A stretch of 64,000 nucleotides of DNA from Thiogranum sp. (GCA_030148805.1 JASBSS010000019.1:1-64000); one strand, 5' to 3'. Positions 43,301-53,376 are shown, counted from the first letter of the stretch. Notes: a model not told the origin generated them from the sequence alone. Translations and numbers: made by a program.

Positions 43301-44505
43301 GCCGTCCTCCGCCGACGTCTGGCCGCCGCGGTCCCCGACGCCGGCAGACCGTTTATGCTGCAGCGGTTCTCGTAGTCGATACGCAGCAGCAGGGCGACCG
43401 CCACGCAAGTGATCAGCAAACTGCTGCCGCCGTAGCTCAGCAACGGCAGGGTCAGGCCCTTGGTGGGCAACAGGCCGGTATTGACGCCGATATTGATCAG
43501 CGCTTGCGTGCCCAGCCAGGTGCCGATGCCGTAAGCAAGATACGCGGCGAACAAATTGCCGCTTTCGCCGGCACGACCGGCGATGCGCCAGGCCCGATAC
43601 ACCACCACCGCGTACAGACTGAGCAGCACCAGGATGCCGACCAGACCCAACTCCTCGGCCAACACCGCGAAGACGAAATCGGTATGCGCCTCCGGCAGGT
43701 AGAACAGCTTTTGAATGCTGGCGCCCAGGCCGACACCGAACCATTCGCCGCGGCCGATGGCGATCAGTGACTGAGTCAGCTGAAAATCCGTATTGAACGG
43801 ATCGTTCCACGGGTCGACGAAAGCGGTCAGGCGTTGCAATCGATAAGGCGAGGTGATCGCCAGCACCGCCAGTGCCCCCCCGGCGGCGGCGATCAAGCCG
43901 GCGAACTTCCACAGGCTCACGCCGGCGACGAACAACATCACCAGCACGGTGGTCGCCAACACCACGGTGGCGCCAAAATCGGGTTCCAGCAACAGCAACA
44001 AGGCCACCAACAGCAACAACCCCAGCGGTTTGAGAAAGCCCGCGCCGGTCTCGCGCACCTCCTCGCCATGGCGCACCAGATAACCCGCCATGTAGATCAA
44101 CGCCAACAGCTTGGCGGGCTCGGAGACCTGCAACCGAAACACCACCAGATTGATCCAGCGGGTGCTGCCGTTGACCGTCGTACCGATGCCGGGCAGCAGC
44201 ACCAGCAGCAACATGAGTATCGCCAGCCCGATGCACGCCAGGCTGGCGCGCTCCCACAACACCATGCGCACCCGCAGCACCGCCAGCCCCAGCAACAGCC
44301 CGATGCCGAGATAGATCGCCTGGCGCACGGCGAAATAGAAGGTGCCGACATGCAGTCGCTCGGCCACCGGCATGGACGCCGAAGTGACCATCACCAGGCC
44401 AAGCGCGAGCAAGCCGGCGACGGCGCTGAGCAGCAACGGGTCGAGCGGCGGCAGGCGTTCGCCGCGCCGCGCGGGCATGTCGGGCAGCAGCACGGCCAGG
44501 TTCAT
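43297..44505 (-). CDS. ftsW: Septal peptidoglycan polymerase FtsW
   Basis: A 402-residue SEDS-family glycosyltransferase with about ten transmembrane helices. It polymerises lipid II at the septum together with FtsI. The signature region NTGLLPTKGLTLPLLSYGGSS near the C-terminus and the large periplasmic loop containing the catalytic aspartate (TAFVDPW) are present. Its ATG overlaps the murD stop. The Arg-rich C-terminus (RRRRRTA) is cytoplasmic. Confidence 0.96.
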   Translation of the reverse strand: MNLAVLLPDMPARRGERLPPLDPLLLSAVAGLLALGLVMVTSASMPVAERLHVGTFYFAVRQAIYLGIGLLLGLAVLRVRMVLWERASLACIGLAILMLLLVLLPGIGTTVNGSTRWINLVVFRLQVSEPAKLLALIYMAGYLVRHGEEVRETGAGFLKPLGLLLLVALLLLLEPDFGATVVLATTVLVMLFVAGVSLWKFAGLIAAAGGALAVLAITSPYRLQRLTAFVDPWNDPFNTDFQLTQSLIAIGRGEWFGVGLGASIQKLFYLPEAHTDFVFAVLAEELGLVGILVLLSLYAVVVYRAWRIAGRAGESGNLFAAYLAYGIGTWLGTQALINIGVNTGLLPTKGLTLPLLSYGGSSLLITCVAVALLLRIDYENRCSINGLPASGTAAARRRRRTA

Positions 44506-45848
44506 CGCGCCAACTCCCGCACCGTCTGGATGAAGACGTCGCCGCGGTGCTGGTAGTTGTCGAACATGTCGAAGCTGGCGCAAGCCGGAGACAACAGCAC
44601 CAGATCGCCACTGCGCGCCAGCTGGGCCGCCGCGCTCACCGCTTCGCGCATCGAGCCGGCGCGCTGGACCGGCAGGGCAGCGGCGGCAAAGGCCCGGGCG
44701 ATCTGCTCCGTGGCCTCGCCGATGAGCACCAGGCCACGCAGCCGCCCGGCGGTGCCGGCGGCGAGTTCGGTGAAATCCGCACCCTTGGGCTGACCGCCGG
44801 CGATCAGCACCAGGGGGGCGTCGAAGCCGCGTACCGCGGCGAGGGTGGCGCCCACGTTGGTCGCCTTGGAATCGTTGTACCAGGACACCCCGGCGATCTC
44901 CGCCACCCACTGCGTCCGATGCGCCAGGCCCTGGAATTCGCGCAACACCCGCAGCATCGCCTGGCGCTCGATACCTGCGGCGCTGCCCAGCGCCAGCGCG
45001 GCGACGGCGTTGGCCAGGTTATGCCGGCCGGCGATCCGCAGGTGCGACACCGGCAGCCAGCGCTCGCTACCGCGCACGATCCAGGCACCGCCCTCGCCGG
45101 CCAACACACCGAAATCGTTCTCGCCCGGCGCGTCCAGACCGAAGCTCAGTTGCGCGGCATCGAGCCCGGCCAACGCCGCAGCGCGCGGATCGTCGCGATT
45201 GACCACCTGGATCGCCGCGCCGGCATAAATCCGCCGCTTGGCCGCCATGTACTCATCCAGCCCAGCGTAGCGATCGAGATGGTCCGGACTGATATTGAGG
45301 ACCGCGCTGACCTTGCAGCGCAGACTGGTGACGGTTTCGAGCTGAAAGCTGGACAGTTCCAGCACATACAGATCGGGTTCCTCGGCGCTCAGCAGATCCA
45401 GCGCCGGGGTACCGAGATTGCCGCCCACCCGCACCTGCATGCCGGCCTGGCGCGCCATCTCGCCGACCAGGGTGGTCACCGTGCTTTTCCCGTTCGAGCC
45501 GGTGATCGCGATCACCGGAGCCCGCGCGTGGCGCGCGAACAATTCGATATCGCCGAGAATCTCCACCCCGCGCTGGGCGGCGGCGGCGATCAACGGCTCG
45601 CGCAAGGAGACGCCGGGGCTGACCACCAGACGTTCGGCACGGGCAAAAATATCCGCCGCGTAGCCGCCGAGAAACAACGCGACATCGGGCAATTCCGCGC
45701 CCATGGTCTCGAGCGCCGGGGGGCGCTCGCGGCTGTCGGTGACCGCCACCTCGACCCCCCGCGCGGCCAGGAAGCGGGCGCAGGACAGCCCGGTCGCGCC
45801 GAGACCGACAATCAAAGTACGGGGCTGCCGTTGTGCTTCGTTCACCAT
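44502..45848 (-). CDS. murD: UDP-N-acetylmuramoylalanine--D-glutamate ligase
   Basis: A 448-residue Mur ligase that adds D-Glu. The N-terminal UDP site VGLGATGLSCARF and P-loop GSNGKST (near 115) are typical. I start at the ATG at 45848 (MVNEAQRQ) because its length before the first strand matches E. coli MurD. An ATG seven codons upstream (45869) is also possible. Unlike its neighbours it does not overlap the upstream gene mraY; a 24-codon ORF fills the gap. Confidence 0.95.
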   Translation of the reverse strand: MVNEAQRQPRTLIVGLGATGLSCARFLAARGVEVAVTDSRERPPALETMGAELPDVALFLGGYAADIFARAERLVVSPGVSLREPLIAAAAQRGVEILGDIELFARHARAPVIAITGSNGKSTVTTLVGEMARQAGMQVRVGGNLGTPALDLLSAEEPDLYVLELSSFQLETVTSLRCKVSAVLNISPDHLDRYAGLDEYMAAKRRIYAGAAIQVVNRDDPRAAALAGLDAAQLSFGLDAPGENDFGVLAGEGGAWIVRGSERWLPVSHLRIAGRHNLANAVAALALGSAAGIERQAMLRVLREFQGLAHRTQWVAEIAGVSWYNDSKATNVGATLAAVRGFDAPLVLIAGGQPKGADFTELAAGTAGRLRGLVLIGEATEQIARAFAAAALPVQRAGSMREAVSAAAQLARSGDLVLLSPACASFDMFDNYQHRGDVFIQTVRELAR

Positions 45849-45887
45849 GTAGTTCGCTACCGCCTGCATCGCCTTGGGTCTGTCAAC

Positions 45888-45962
45888 TCAGAGCAACACC
45901 AATACGACCGCGATCACCACGAACGTCACACCGACAATCGCTATCTGACTTTTTTCATCCAT
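45888..45962 (-). CDS. Putative 24-residue single-pass membrane microprotein
   Basis: Between mraY and murD a complete ATG-to-TGA ORF encodes 24 residues. A charged head MDEKSQ is followed by about 18 hydrophobic residues (IAIVGVTFVVIAVVLVLL), a textbook membrane helix. A GGGGTG sequence precedes the ATG by 5 bases, and it starts 12 bases after the mraY stop. Very short membrane proteins often stabilise larger membrane enzymes, but no function is known here. Chance cannot be excluded at this length. Confidence 0.45.
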   Translation of the reverse strand: MDEKSQIAIVGVTFVVIAVVLVLL

Positions 45963-45974
45963 CGTCGCACCCCA

Positions 45975-47057
45975 CTAACGAATCTTCAGCGTTGCCAGAC
46001 CGGACAACACCAGAATCACGGTAATGATCCAGAAGCGCACGATCACCCGGGGCTCCGGCCAGCCCTTGAGCTCGAAGTGATGGTGCAGCGGGGCCATGCG
46101 GAAGATCCGCCGGCCCGTGAGTTTGAATGACGCCACCTGCAGAATGACCGACACCGTCTCCATGACGAAGACTCCCGCCATGAGAAAAAACACCAGTTCC
46201 TGACGCGTCAACACAGCGACGATGCCGAGCGCGGCTCCCAGCGCCAGGGCGCCGACATCGCCCATGAAAACCTGGGCCGGGTAGGCGTTGAACCACAGAA
46301 AACCCAGGCCGGCGCCCACCATGGCGCCGCAAAACACCGCGATCTCCCCGGCCTCGCGAATGAACGGGATGGCCAGATAACCGGAGATATTGAAATTGCC
46401 GGTGGCGTAGGCGAACACCGCCAGCGCGCCGGCGACCAGGACGGTGGGCAGGATCGCCAGGCCGTCGAGGCCGTCGGTCAGGTTGACCGCGTTGCTCGAG
46501 CCCACCACGACGAAATACACCACCAGGATGTACCAGGCGCCCAGCGGGATCGCGACATCCTTGAAGAACGGCACGATCAATTCGGTCTCCGCCGCCGACT
46601 GTGCGGTGTAGAACAAATAGACCCCCGCCACCAGCGCCGCCAGCGACTGCCAGCTGTACTTGGCGCGCGCCGACAGGCCACGGCTGTTGCCGTAGACGAT
46701 CTTGCGATAATCATCCACCCAGCCGATGGCGCCGAAAGCGCTGGTCACCAGCAACGCCACCCACACATAACGGTTGCCCAGGTCCGCCCACAACAGGGTC
46801 GAGACCGCTATCGCCACCAGAATCAGCGCGCCGCCCATGGTCGGCGTGCCGGCCTTGGACAGATGCGAGGCCGGGCCGTCGTCGCGCACCTGTTGACCGA
46901 TCTGGCGGAAACTCAAATGGCGAATCATCACCGGACCGACGACAAAGGAGATCATCAGCGCCGTCAACACGCCCAGAATGGTACGCAGGGTGAGGTACTG
47001 GAAGACGTTGAAGCCGCTGTAATACTGAGTCAGGTATTCAAATAGCGCCAACAACAT
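45975..47057 (-). CDS. mraY: Phospho-N-acetylmuramoyl-pentapeptide transferase MraY
   Basis: A 360-residue ten-helix membrane enzyme that makes lipid I. Conserved cytoplasmic motifs are TPTMGG, the DDxxK motif (WVDDYRK), [10 protein letters not shown] and the C-terminal HHHFE. I chose the ATG at 47057, which overlaps the murF stop as TGATG; the frame extends upstream within murF without homology. Confidence 0.97.
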   Translation of the reverse strand: MLLALFEYLTQYYSGFNVFQYLTLRTILGVLTALMISFVVGPVMIRHLSFRQIGQQVRDDGPASHLSKAGTPTMGGALILVAIAVSTLLWADLGNRYVWVALLVTSAFGAIGWVDDYRKIVYGNSRGLSARAKYSWQSLAALVAGVYLFYTAQSAAETELIVPFFKDVAIPLGAWYILVVYFVVVGSSNAVNLTDGLDGLAILPTVLVAGALAVFAYATGNFNISGYLAIPFIREAGEIAVFCGAMVGAGLGFLWFNAYPAQVFMGDVGALALGAALGIVAVLTRQELVFFLMAGVFVMETVSVILQVASFKLTGRRIFRMAPLHHHFELKGWPEPRVIVRFWIITVILVLSGLATLKIR

Positions 47058-48421
47058 CAGCGATTCTCCCGACCGGACCCGGCGCCGGCGAGCAATGCCC
47101 CCACGACGCGCTCCATCTGCATGGAACGCGAGCCCTTGACCAGCAAAGTGACACCCGGGCGCAAGGCCGCGCGTAGATCGGTCACCAGCGTCTCCACGCT
47201 GGCATAAGCGCACGCGCCGGAACCGAAGGCGCGCGCCGCCAACGCCGCCAGCTCACCCAGGGTGAACACGCGGGTGACCCCCGCGCGACGCGCGGCGCTG
47301 CCGGTGTCGCTGTGCAGGCGCTGGCCGCTCTCCCCGAGCTCGCCCATATCGCCCAGGACCAGCCAGCGTTCGCCGTCGGCGGCCGCCAGCAACGCCAGGC
47401 CGGCCTCCAGCGACGCCGGGTTGGCGTTGTAGGTATCGTCGATCACGCGCACGCCATTGATTCCGCTGACCGGCTGCCACCGCCCCTTGACCGCTCGCAC
47501 CTCGGCCAGGCCGGCGGCGATGGCCTCGACGGCGATCCCGAGCGCCGAAGCCGCGCCCGCCGCGGCCAGCGCATTCATCACGTTGTGCCGCCCCGGCAAC
47601 GCCAGGCGAACATCCGCCACCCCCTGGGGGGTGCGCAGTCGCAGGTCGCTGCCGTTGATGTCCCCGCGCCACTCGGCCGACACGTCGGCTTCCCGGTCCA
47701 GGCCGAAGCTGACCATCGGGCGCGGCGCGGCCAACTCACGCCACAAGTCCGCGTACACATCGTCGGCGTTGATGACGCAGGTCGTCGCCGGGCCGGCATG
47801 GGAGAAAATTTCGCCCTTGGCGCGCGCCACGCCCTCGATGCTGCCAAAACCTTCGAGATGCGCCGGGCCGGCGTTGTTGATCAGCGCCACCTGCGGTTGT
47901 ACCAATCCAGTGAGATAGGCGATCTCACCGGCGTGATTGGCGCCCAGCTCCAAAACCGCGTAGTCGTGTTCCGGTCCGATGCCGAACAGCGTATGGGGCA
48001 CGCCGATGTCGTTGTTGAAGTTGCCCTGGGTCACCAGAGTATTGCCACAGCCGCGCAGGATCGCCGCCAGCATCTCCTTGACCGTGGTCTTGCCATTGCT
48101 GCCGGTGACCGCGACCAGCGGCAGCTCGAAACGCCGGCGCCAGTGCGCCGCCAGCGCACCGAGCGCCAGCCGGGTATCCTCGACCTGAAGCTGCGGCAGG
48201 TCGATCGCCTGGGTCTGGCTGACCGCGGCGGCGGCCGCGCCGCGCGCGCGCGCCTGTTCCAGATATTGGTGGCCGTCGAAGTGCGGACCGCGCAGCGCGA
48301 CAAACAGATTGCCGGCGGCCAGGGTGCGGGTATCGGTACTGACACCCTGGAACTGCACGTCCTCGCCCACCTGCCGGGCGTCGAGCACCCGGGCGGCCGC
48401 GGACAACGGCATCGCCATCAT
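47057..48421 (-). CDS. murF: UDP-N-acetylmuramoyl-tripeptide--D-alanyl-D-alanine ligase
   Basis: A 454-residue Mur ligase completing the UDP-MurNAc-pentapeptide. The P-loop GSNGKTT is near residue 110, followed by [13 protein letters not shown] and [10 protein letters not shown]. The start MM (48421/48418) overlaps the murE stop. Confidence 0.97.
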   Translation of the reverse strand: MMAMPLSAAARVLDARQVGEDVQFQGVSTDTRTLAAGNLFVALRGPHFDGHQYLEQARARGAAAAAVSQTQAIDLPQLQVEDTRLALGALAAHWRRRFELPLVAVTGSNGKTTVKEMLAAILRGCGNTLVTQGNFNNDIGVPHTLFGIGPEHDYAVLELGANHAGEIAYLTGLVQPQVALINNAGPAHLEGFGSIEGVARAKGEIFSHAGPATTCVINADDVYADLWRELAAPRPMVSFGLDREADVSAEWRGDINGSDLRLRTPQGVADVRLALPGRHNVMNALAAAGAASALGIAVEAIAAGLAEVRAVKGRWQPVSGINGVRVIDDTYNANPASLEAGLALLAAADGERWLVLGDMGELGESGQRLHSDTGSAARRAGVTRVFTLGELAALAARAFGSGACAYASVETLVTDLRAALRPGVTLLVKGSRSMQMERVVGALLAGAGSGRENR

Positions 48422-49947
48422 GCTCCCCGCCTCCGCAAGGCCAGACGCACGCGCTCGCGATCGCTGAAGGGCAGGCGTCGCGCGCCGATCTGTTGATAGT
48501 CTTCGTGGCCTTTGCCGGCGATGAGCACCAGATCGTCCGCGCCCGCCGCCGCGATCGCCGCGTCGATGGCCGCGCCACGCTCGACCAGACGCCGGGCCCG
48601 TTGCGGTTGGCGCAACCCGGCGGCGATCTGATCGATGATCTTCTGCGCCGGCTCCGAGCGGGGATTGTCGCTGGTGAGAAACACCACATCGGCGTAACGC
48701 TCGGCGGCCGCGCCCATCTGCGGACGCTTGCCGGGATCGCGATCGCCGCCGGCACCGAACACGCACCACAACTTGCCGCGGCAATGCGGGCGCAGCGCCT
48801 GGAGCACGCTCGCCAGCGCGTGCGGCGTGTGGGCGTAGTCGACCACCACGGCGGGCTGGCCCGGCAGGGCGAACAACTCCATGCGCCCGGGCACCGGGCT
48901 GACGGCCTGCAGGCGCGCTAGCGCTTCCTCCAGGGACAGCCCGGTACCGAGCAAGGCCCCCAGCGCCGCCAGCAGATTGTCGACATTGAAGGCACCGAGC
49001 AGCGCGGCGTTCAGGCTCGCGCGCCCCTGACTGCTGTTCAGTTGCACGCGGATACCGCTGGTGGTGGCGCTGACGGACTCCGCCGTGAGCCAGTGTCCGG
49101 ACAATCGCTCGCTGTCATCCTGCGCCCGACCGTAGGCGAATACGCGGACCTGTGAGGACACCTCCCCTGCCAGGCGGCGGCCGAAGGCGTCGCCGGCGTT
49201 CAACACCACGGCCTCCAGCTCGGGGGACATGAACAGGCGTCGCTTGGCCGCGGCATACGCTTCCTGGCTGCCATGGTAATCAAGATGATCGCGGCTGAGC
49301 TGGGTGAGCACGGCAGTGGTGAAGCGCGTCCCATCGGTGCGCCGTTGGTGCAGCGCGTGCGAGGAAACCTCCATGGCGACCTGACGCACGCCGGCGGCGC
49401 GCAAGCGGGCGAACTCGGCCTGCAGGCGCAAGGCGTCGGGCGTGGTGTGCGTCGCCGGGCGCAGATCACCGTAAACCCCATACCCCAGGGTGCCGAGCAG
49501 ACCACAGGCCTGCCCGGCAGCGCTCAACGCCTGGGCGATATAATGCGCCACTGACGTTTTTCCGTCCGTACCGGTGACGCCGATGACCTGCATCGCGGCC
49601 GAGGGATGGGAATGGAAACGCGCGGCGATGACCCCCAGCTTGCGCCCAAGCTCCGGCACCGCCACCACCGGCACCGTCAACCCTGCGACTCGGGCCTCCC
49701 AGGCGGGATCGCCGTCCGGCTCCCACGCCACGGCCACCGCGCCGCGCGCCAACGCCTCGTCCAGATGCGTCAGGCCATGGACCTGCAGGCCCTTGCAGGC
49801 GAGAAACAGATCCCCCGGCGCCACCTGGCGGCTGTCGGCCGCCAACCCGGTCAGCGGCACTGGCGCCAGCGTCTGGGTGGCCGGCGCATACGCCTCCAGC
49901 AACTGCGCCAGGGTGATGCCGGGGTACAAGGTCTCGGCCGCCATCAT
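48418..49947 (-). CDS. murE: UDP-MurNAc-tripeptide synthetase (meso-diaminopimelate-adding)
   Basis: A 509-residue Mur ligase. The P-loop reads GTDGKTS. The substrate-specificity motif SDNPRSE shows that it adds meso-diaminopimelate rather than lysine, as expected for a Gram-negative cell wall. The start MM (49947/49944) overlaps the ftsI stop. The much longer open frame running upstream through ftsI is not coding. Confidence 0.97.
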   Translation of the reverse strand: MMAAETLYPGITLAQLLEAYAPATQTLAPVPLTGLAADSRQVAPGDLFLACKGLQVHGLTHLDEALARGAVAVAWEPDGDPAWEARVAGLTVPVVAVPELGRKLGVIAARFHSHPSAAMQVIGVTGTDGKTSVAHYIAQALSAAGQACGLLGTLGYGVYGDLRPATHTTPDALRLQAEFARLRAAGVRQVAMEVSSHALHQRRTDGTRFTTAVLTQLSRDHLDYHGSQEAYAAAKRRLFMSPELEAVVLNAGDAFGRRLAGEVSSQVRVFAYGRAQDDSERLSGHWLTAESVSATTSGIRVQLNSSQGRASLNAALLGAFNVDNLLAALGALLGTGLSLEEALARLQAVSPVPGRMELFALPGQPAVVVDYAHTPHALASVLQALRPHCRGKLWCVFGAGGDRDPGKRPQMGAAAERYADVVFLTSDNPRSEPAQKIIDQIAAGLRQPQRARRLVERGAAIDAAIAAAGADDLVLIAGKGHEDYQQIGARRLPFSDRERVRLALRRRGA

Positions 49948-51653
49948 GCCGGACCCTCCGCCTCGGGCAGCCGCGTCTGCAACAGGGACACATCGTCGGG
50001 CGAGATGTTCAACAACCGCAACGCGCCGGTCATCACCCGCGAGAACACCGGCCCGGCCACCTGGCCGCCGAAGTGTTCGTCCTTGGAAGGCTCGTTGATC
50101 ACCACCACCGTCACCAGGCGCGGATCGCTGGCCGGCGCCAGTCCGGCGAACACCGCCAGATAGCGGTCCTTGGCGTAACCGCCGGCTACCGACTTGTGCA
50201 CCGTCCCGGTCTTGCCGGCCACCCGGTAGCCGTTGACGGCGGCCAGGGGCGCGGTACCGCCGGGCTTGACCACCTCCTCGAGCATCCGCCGCACCGTGCG
50301 CGCCACGGCGGGGCTGAACACGGTCTGTTTCTCGGGCACCGCCTGGTCGCGTCGCAGCAGTGTCACCGGCACCCGGTAGCCGTCGTTGGCCAGGACGCTG
50401 TAGGCCTGGGCCAGCTGTATGCAGGTGACCGACAGCCCGTAGCCATAGGACAGACTGGCCCGCTCCACGTCGCGCCAGCGGCGCCAGTCGGCGAGATAGC
50501 CATCGGCCTCGCCGGGAAACCCGCTGCCGGTCGATACGCCAAAGCCGGCGGCGGAATAGTCCTGCCAGACCAGCCGCGGGTCGAGGGTCAAGGCGATCTT
50601 GCTGGCCGCCACGTTGCTCGACTTGCGCAACACGCCGGTCAGATCCAACACCCCGTAATCGTGCATGTCGTGGATGGTATAGGTACCGACCTGGAACAGT
50701 CCCGGCGAGGTGTCGATTTGCGTTCCCGGCTGATAGCGACCGCTTTCCAACGCGGTGGCGACCACGAAGGGTTTCATCGTCGAGCCCGGCTCGAAGACAT
50801 CGGTAATGGCCCGATTGCGCAGACTGGCCGCGCTCAGATGGCGGCGGTTGTTCGGGTTGTAGGCGGGCTGGTTGGCCAGCGCCAGCACTTCGCCGCTGCG
50901 ATTGTCGAGCACCACGATAGAGCCGGAACGCGCCTGATGCAGCTTCACCGCCGCTTTCAATTCGCGGTAGGCGAGATACTGGATGCGCCGGTCGATACTC
51001 AAGGTGAGCTGCTTTCCAGGGCGTGCCGAGCGGATGTTCTCCACATTCTCCACGATATGCCGGCGCCCGTCCTTGACCACCCGCTTGGCGCCCGGCTCGC
51101 CGCTCAGCCAGTGGTCGTAGGCCAGCTCCAGGCCTTCCTGACCCTGGTCGTCGATGTTGGTGAAGCCGATCAGGTGGGAGGTGACCTCGCCGGCCGGATA
51201 GTAGCGCCGGTATTCCTGCTGCAGATAGATGCCGGGAATTTCCAGGTCGACCACCCGTTGCGCCTTGTCGGGCGCGAGGTGGCGACGCAGATAGACGAAC
51301 TCGCGCCCTTTGCGCTGCCCCAGCAACCGTTGCAGCTGATCCAGGCGCATATCGAGAGCCGCCGCCACGCGGGCAAGCTCGCTGCGGCTGGCCACCAGCT
51401 CGCGCGGATTGGCCCATACCGACTCGACCGGCGTACTGATGGCCAGCGGCTCGCCGTTGCGGTCGGTGATCATGCCGCGGTGCGCCGGCACCTGCACCAC
51501 GCGCAGGTGGCGCGCATCGGCCTGACCCTGGAGAAACTCGCCGTCGAGCAATTGCAGTTGCGCGCTGCGCGCGGCGAGCAGCCCGAACCCGCCCAACAGC
51601 AGACTCAGCAGCAGGACGCGACGGGGGCGACTGATAGGGGCCGCTCGGCTCAT
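49944..51653 (-). CDS. ftsI: Septal transpeptidase FtsI (penicillin-binding protein 3)
   Basis: A 569-residue class B PBP. It has a short cytoplasmic tail, a membrane anchor (about 13-29), a pedestal domain, and a transpeptidase domain with the catalytic Ser291 in STMK, SSN at 345-347 and KTG at 481-483. It cross-links septal peptidoglycan with FtsW. Its ATG overlaps the ftsL stop. Confidence 0.97.
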   Translation of the reverse strand: MSRAAPISRPRRVLLLSLLLGGFGLLAARSAQLQLLDGEFLQGQADARHLRVVQVPAHRGMITDRNGEPLAISTPVESVWANPRELVASRSELARVAAALDMRLDQLQRLLGQRKGREFVYLRRHLAPDKAQRVVDLEIPGIYLQQEYRRYYPAGEVTSHLIGFTNIDDQGQEGLELAYDHWLSGEPGAKRVVKDGRRHIVENVENIRSARPGKQLTLSIDRRIQYLAYRELKAAVKLHQARSGSIVVLDNRSGEVLALANQPAYNPNNRRHLSAASLRNRAITDVFEPGSTMKPFVVATALESGRYQPGTQIDTSPGLFQVGTYTIHDMHDYGVLDLTGVLRKSSNVAASKIALTLDPRLVWQDYSAAGFGVSTGSGFPGEADGYLADWRRWRDVERASLSYGYGLSVTCIQLAQAYSVLANDGYRVPVTLLRRDQAVPEKQTVFSPAVARTVRRMLEEVVKPGGTAPLAAVNGYRVAGKTGTVHKSVAGGYAKDRYLAVFAGLAPASDPRLVTVVVINEPSKDEHFGGQVAGPVFSRVMTGALRLLNISPDDVSLLQTRLPEAEGPA

Positions 51654-51913
51654 GGGTGGAGGATGGTTACCTGTTGAGTGGCGGGCAGGTGCATGTGCAG
51701 GCGCTCACGCGCCGCGCCCTCGATCTTGCCGTGGGTGGTGTAGGTGCTTTGCTCCAACTGCAACTGACCCCATTCGACATTCATCGCGTCACGCTGCTCC
51801 TGCAGATTTTCCAGTTCGACGAAAAGTTTTCGGCTTTGGTGCTTGGCATAGGCCGCCGCCATGCCGGAGGCGACCACGGCGAGCAACAACACTGGCAGCA
51901 GCAGGCCTCTCAT
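51650..51913 (-). CDS. ftsL: Cell division protein FtsL
   Basis: An 87-residue bitopic protein with one transmembrane helix (about 3-22) and a periplasmic coiled coil (about 28-60). It forms the FtsQLB complex that activates FtsWI. Sequence conservation is low in this family; identity rests on size, topology and its position between rsmH and ftsI, with 4-base overlaps on both sides. Confidence 0.9.
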   Translation of the reverse strand: MRGLLLPVLLLAVVASGMAAAYAKHQSRKLFVELENLQEQRDAMNVEWGQLQLEQSTYTTHGKIEGAARERLHMHLPATQQVTILHP

Positions 51914-52839
51914 GCCGCCCGCTCCGCGACCCGCAGCACCGCGCTGCGCGCACGCGGGTTGGCGTCCACCTCGGCGGCGCTCGGGCGCAACGCCTTGCCC
52001 ACCGCGCGCAGCGTCGGCGCATAGGCCCGCCCCCGCACCGGTAGATCCGGCGGCAACTGCGGCCCGCGCTGCTGTTCGCGGATGAAACGCTTGACCATAC
52101 GGTCCTCCAACGAGTGGAAACTGATCACCGCAAGACGACCTCCGGCGGCCAGGGCATCGACGGTCTGCGGCAAGACCCGCTCCAGATCCCGCAGTTCGTC
52201 GTTGATGAAAATGCGAATCGCCTGGAAGCTGCGGGTGGCCGGATGTTTCTTGCCGCCATGCCCCGGTACGACGCTGGCGATAAGCTGCGCCAGCTCGGTG
52301 GTGGTGCTCAGCGGGGCGTGCTCGCGTCGGGCGACGATGGCGCGCGCGATACGCCGCGAATGCCGCTCCTCGCCATAACGCCACAACACATCGGCGATCT
52401 CCTCGGCGGGGGCGGCGGCGAGCCACTCGCCGGCCGTGATGCCCGCGTGCGAATCCATACGCATGTCGAGGGGCCCTTCGTGTTGAAAGCTGAATCCACG
52501 CCGGGCGTCGTCGAGCTGCGGCGAGGACACGCCGAGATCCAGCACGATGCCGTCGACTTTGCCTTGCCAGCCCAATTCCGTCACCACCGATCCCAGATCC
52601 CCGAAGCTTGCGCGGCGCATCATCAGGCGCGGCTCCCTGTCGAAATGGGCGGCCGCGTATGCCAGTGCTGCCGGATCCTTGTCGAAAGCCAACAACCTGC
52701 CATCAGCCCGCAACCGCTCCAATATCGCCGCGGCGTGCCCGCCACGCCCGAAAGTCCCGTCAACGTACAACCCGTCTTGCTTGATCTGCAAAACGTCCAG
52801 CACCTGGTCGCGCAGTACCGGACGATGTATGCCGCCCAT
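51910..52839 (-). CDS. rsmH: 16S rRNA (cytosine(1402)-N4)-methyltransferase
   Basis: A 309-residue SAM-dependent methyltransferase (MraW) that modifies C1402 in the ribosomal P site. It has the SAM motif YVDGTFGRGGHA, DLGVSSPQLDDARRGFSF and the C-terminal ISFHSLEDRMVK signature. Its ATG is joined to the mraZ stop as TGATG. Confidence 0.97.
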   Translation of the reverse strand: MGGIHRPVLRDQVLDVLQIKQDGLYVDGTFGRGGHAAAILERLRADGRLLAFDKDPAALAYAAAHFDREPRLMMRRASFGDLGSVVTELGWQGKVDGIVLDLGVSSPQLDDARRGFSFQHEGPLDMRMDSHAGITAGEWLAAAPAEEIADVLWRYGEERHSRRIARAIVARREHAPLSTTTELAQLIASVVPGHGGKKHPATRSFQAIRIFINDELRDLERVLPQTVDALAAGGRLAVISFHSLEDRMVKRFIREQQRGPQLPPDLPVRGRAYAPTLRAVGKALRPSAAEVDANPRARSAVLRVAERAA

Positions 52840-53288
52840 CAGAGCGTCAATGACTCAAGCGGGCTTGGCTTGTCGCCAGCCGCGTCGTCCTCCATCCAGG
52901 AGCTGCCGATGCGCTCCCAGGCGTCTTCGTTCCAGATTTCAAATTTCTTCCCCACCCCGATCAGCGACGCGTTCTTGTCCAAACCGGCGAACTCGCGCAG
53001 GCGCGGCGCGATGAGAATGCGTCCGTTGCTGTCCATCTCCACCTCGGTGGCATAGCCGACCAGCATGCGCTGTACGTCGCGGGTACGCCGGTCGTGGTTG
53101 GGCGTGCGGATCAACTGCAGCTCCAGGTCCTCCCATTCGGGCTGCGGATAGAGCAGCAGGCAGCGGTCGGAGTGCACCGTGAGCACCAGTTGCCCGGCGT
53201 AGCGCTCCGAGATGAGCGCGCGATAGCGCGTCGGCAAGGCCAGCCGCCCTTTCGCATCCAGCTTGACTGAGCTACCACCACGGAACAC
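52839..53288 (-). CDS. mraZ: Transcriptional regulator MraZ
   Basis: A 149-residue SpoVT/AbrB-fold regulator with two SpoVT-like repeats: MFRGGSSVKLDAKGRLALP (about 1-60) and VEMDSNGRILIAPRLREFA (about 80-125). It binds the TGGG boxes upstream and represses the dcw operon in E. coli. The start is GTG at 53288, giving the conserved MFRG N-terminus, with GAGGGCGG before it. An ATG at 53305 is in another frame. Confidence 0.95.
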   Translation of the reverse strand: MFRGGSSVKLDAKGRLALPTRYRALISERYAGQLVLTVHSDRCLLLYPQPEWEDLELQLIRTPNHDRRTRDVQRMLVGYATEVEMDSNGRILIAPRLREFAGLDKNASLIGVGKKFEIWNEDAWERIGSSWMEDDAAGDKPSPLESLTL

Positions 53289-53300
53289 AGCGCCGCCCTC

Positions 53301-53340
53301 ATCCCCCAGTTATTACCACTTAAACCCACTTCATCCCACT
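53301..53340 (-). promoter_or_regulatory. MraZ operator: four 10-bp direct repeats
   Basis: Read on the minus strand the repeats are AGTGGGatga, AGTGGGttta, AGTGGTaata and ACTGGGggat. The first two match TGGG-box half-sites exactly; the third has TGGT. They lie between the promoter and the mraZ GTG, the position of MraZ boxes in other bacteria, supporting autoregulation of the dcw operon. Confidence 0.9.
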
Positions 53341-53347
53341 TTTTGAC

Positions 53348-53376
53348 ACTATAGGTAGCCGCTAACCGCCCGTCAA
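53348..53376 (-). promoter_or_regulatory. Sigma-70 promoter of mraZ (dcw operon)
   Basis: Minus-strand TTGACG (53371-53376), a 17-base spacer and TATAGT (53348-53353). The start falls just before or within the first MraZ box. The remaining AT-rich stretch (about 53440-53600) up to the ssb terminator contains no recognisable gene. Confidence 0.85.
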
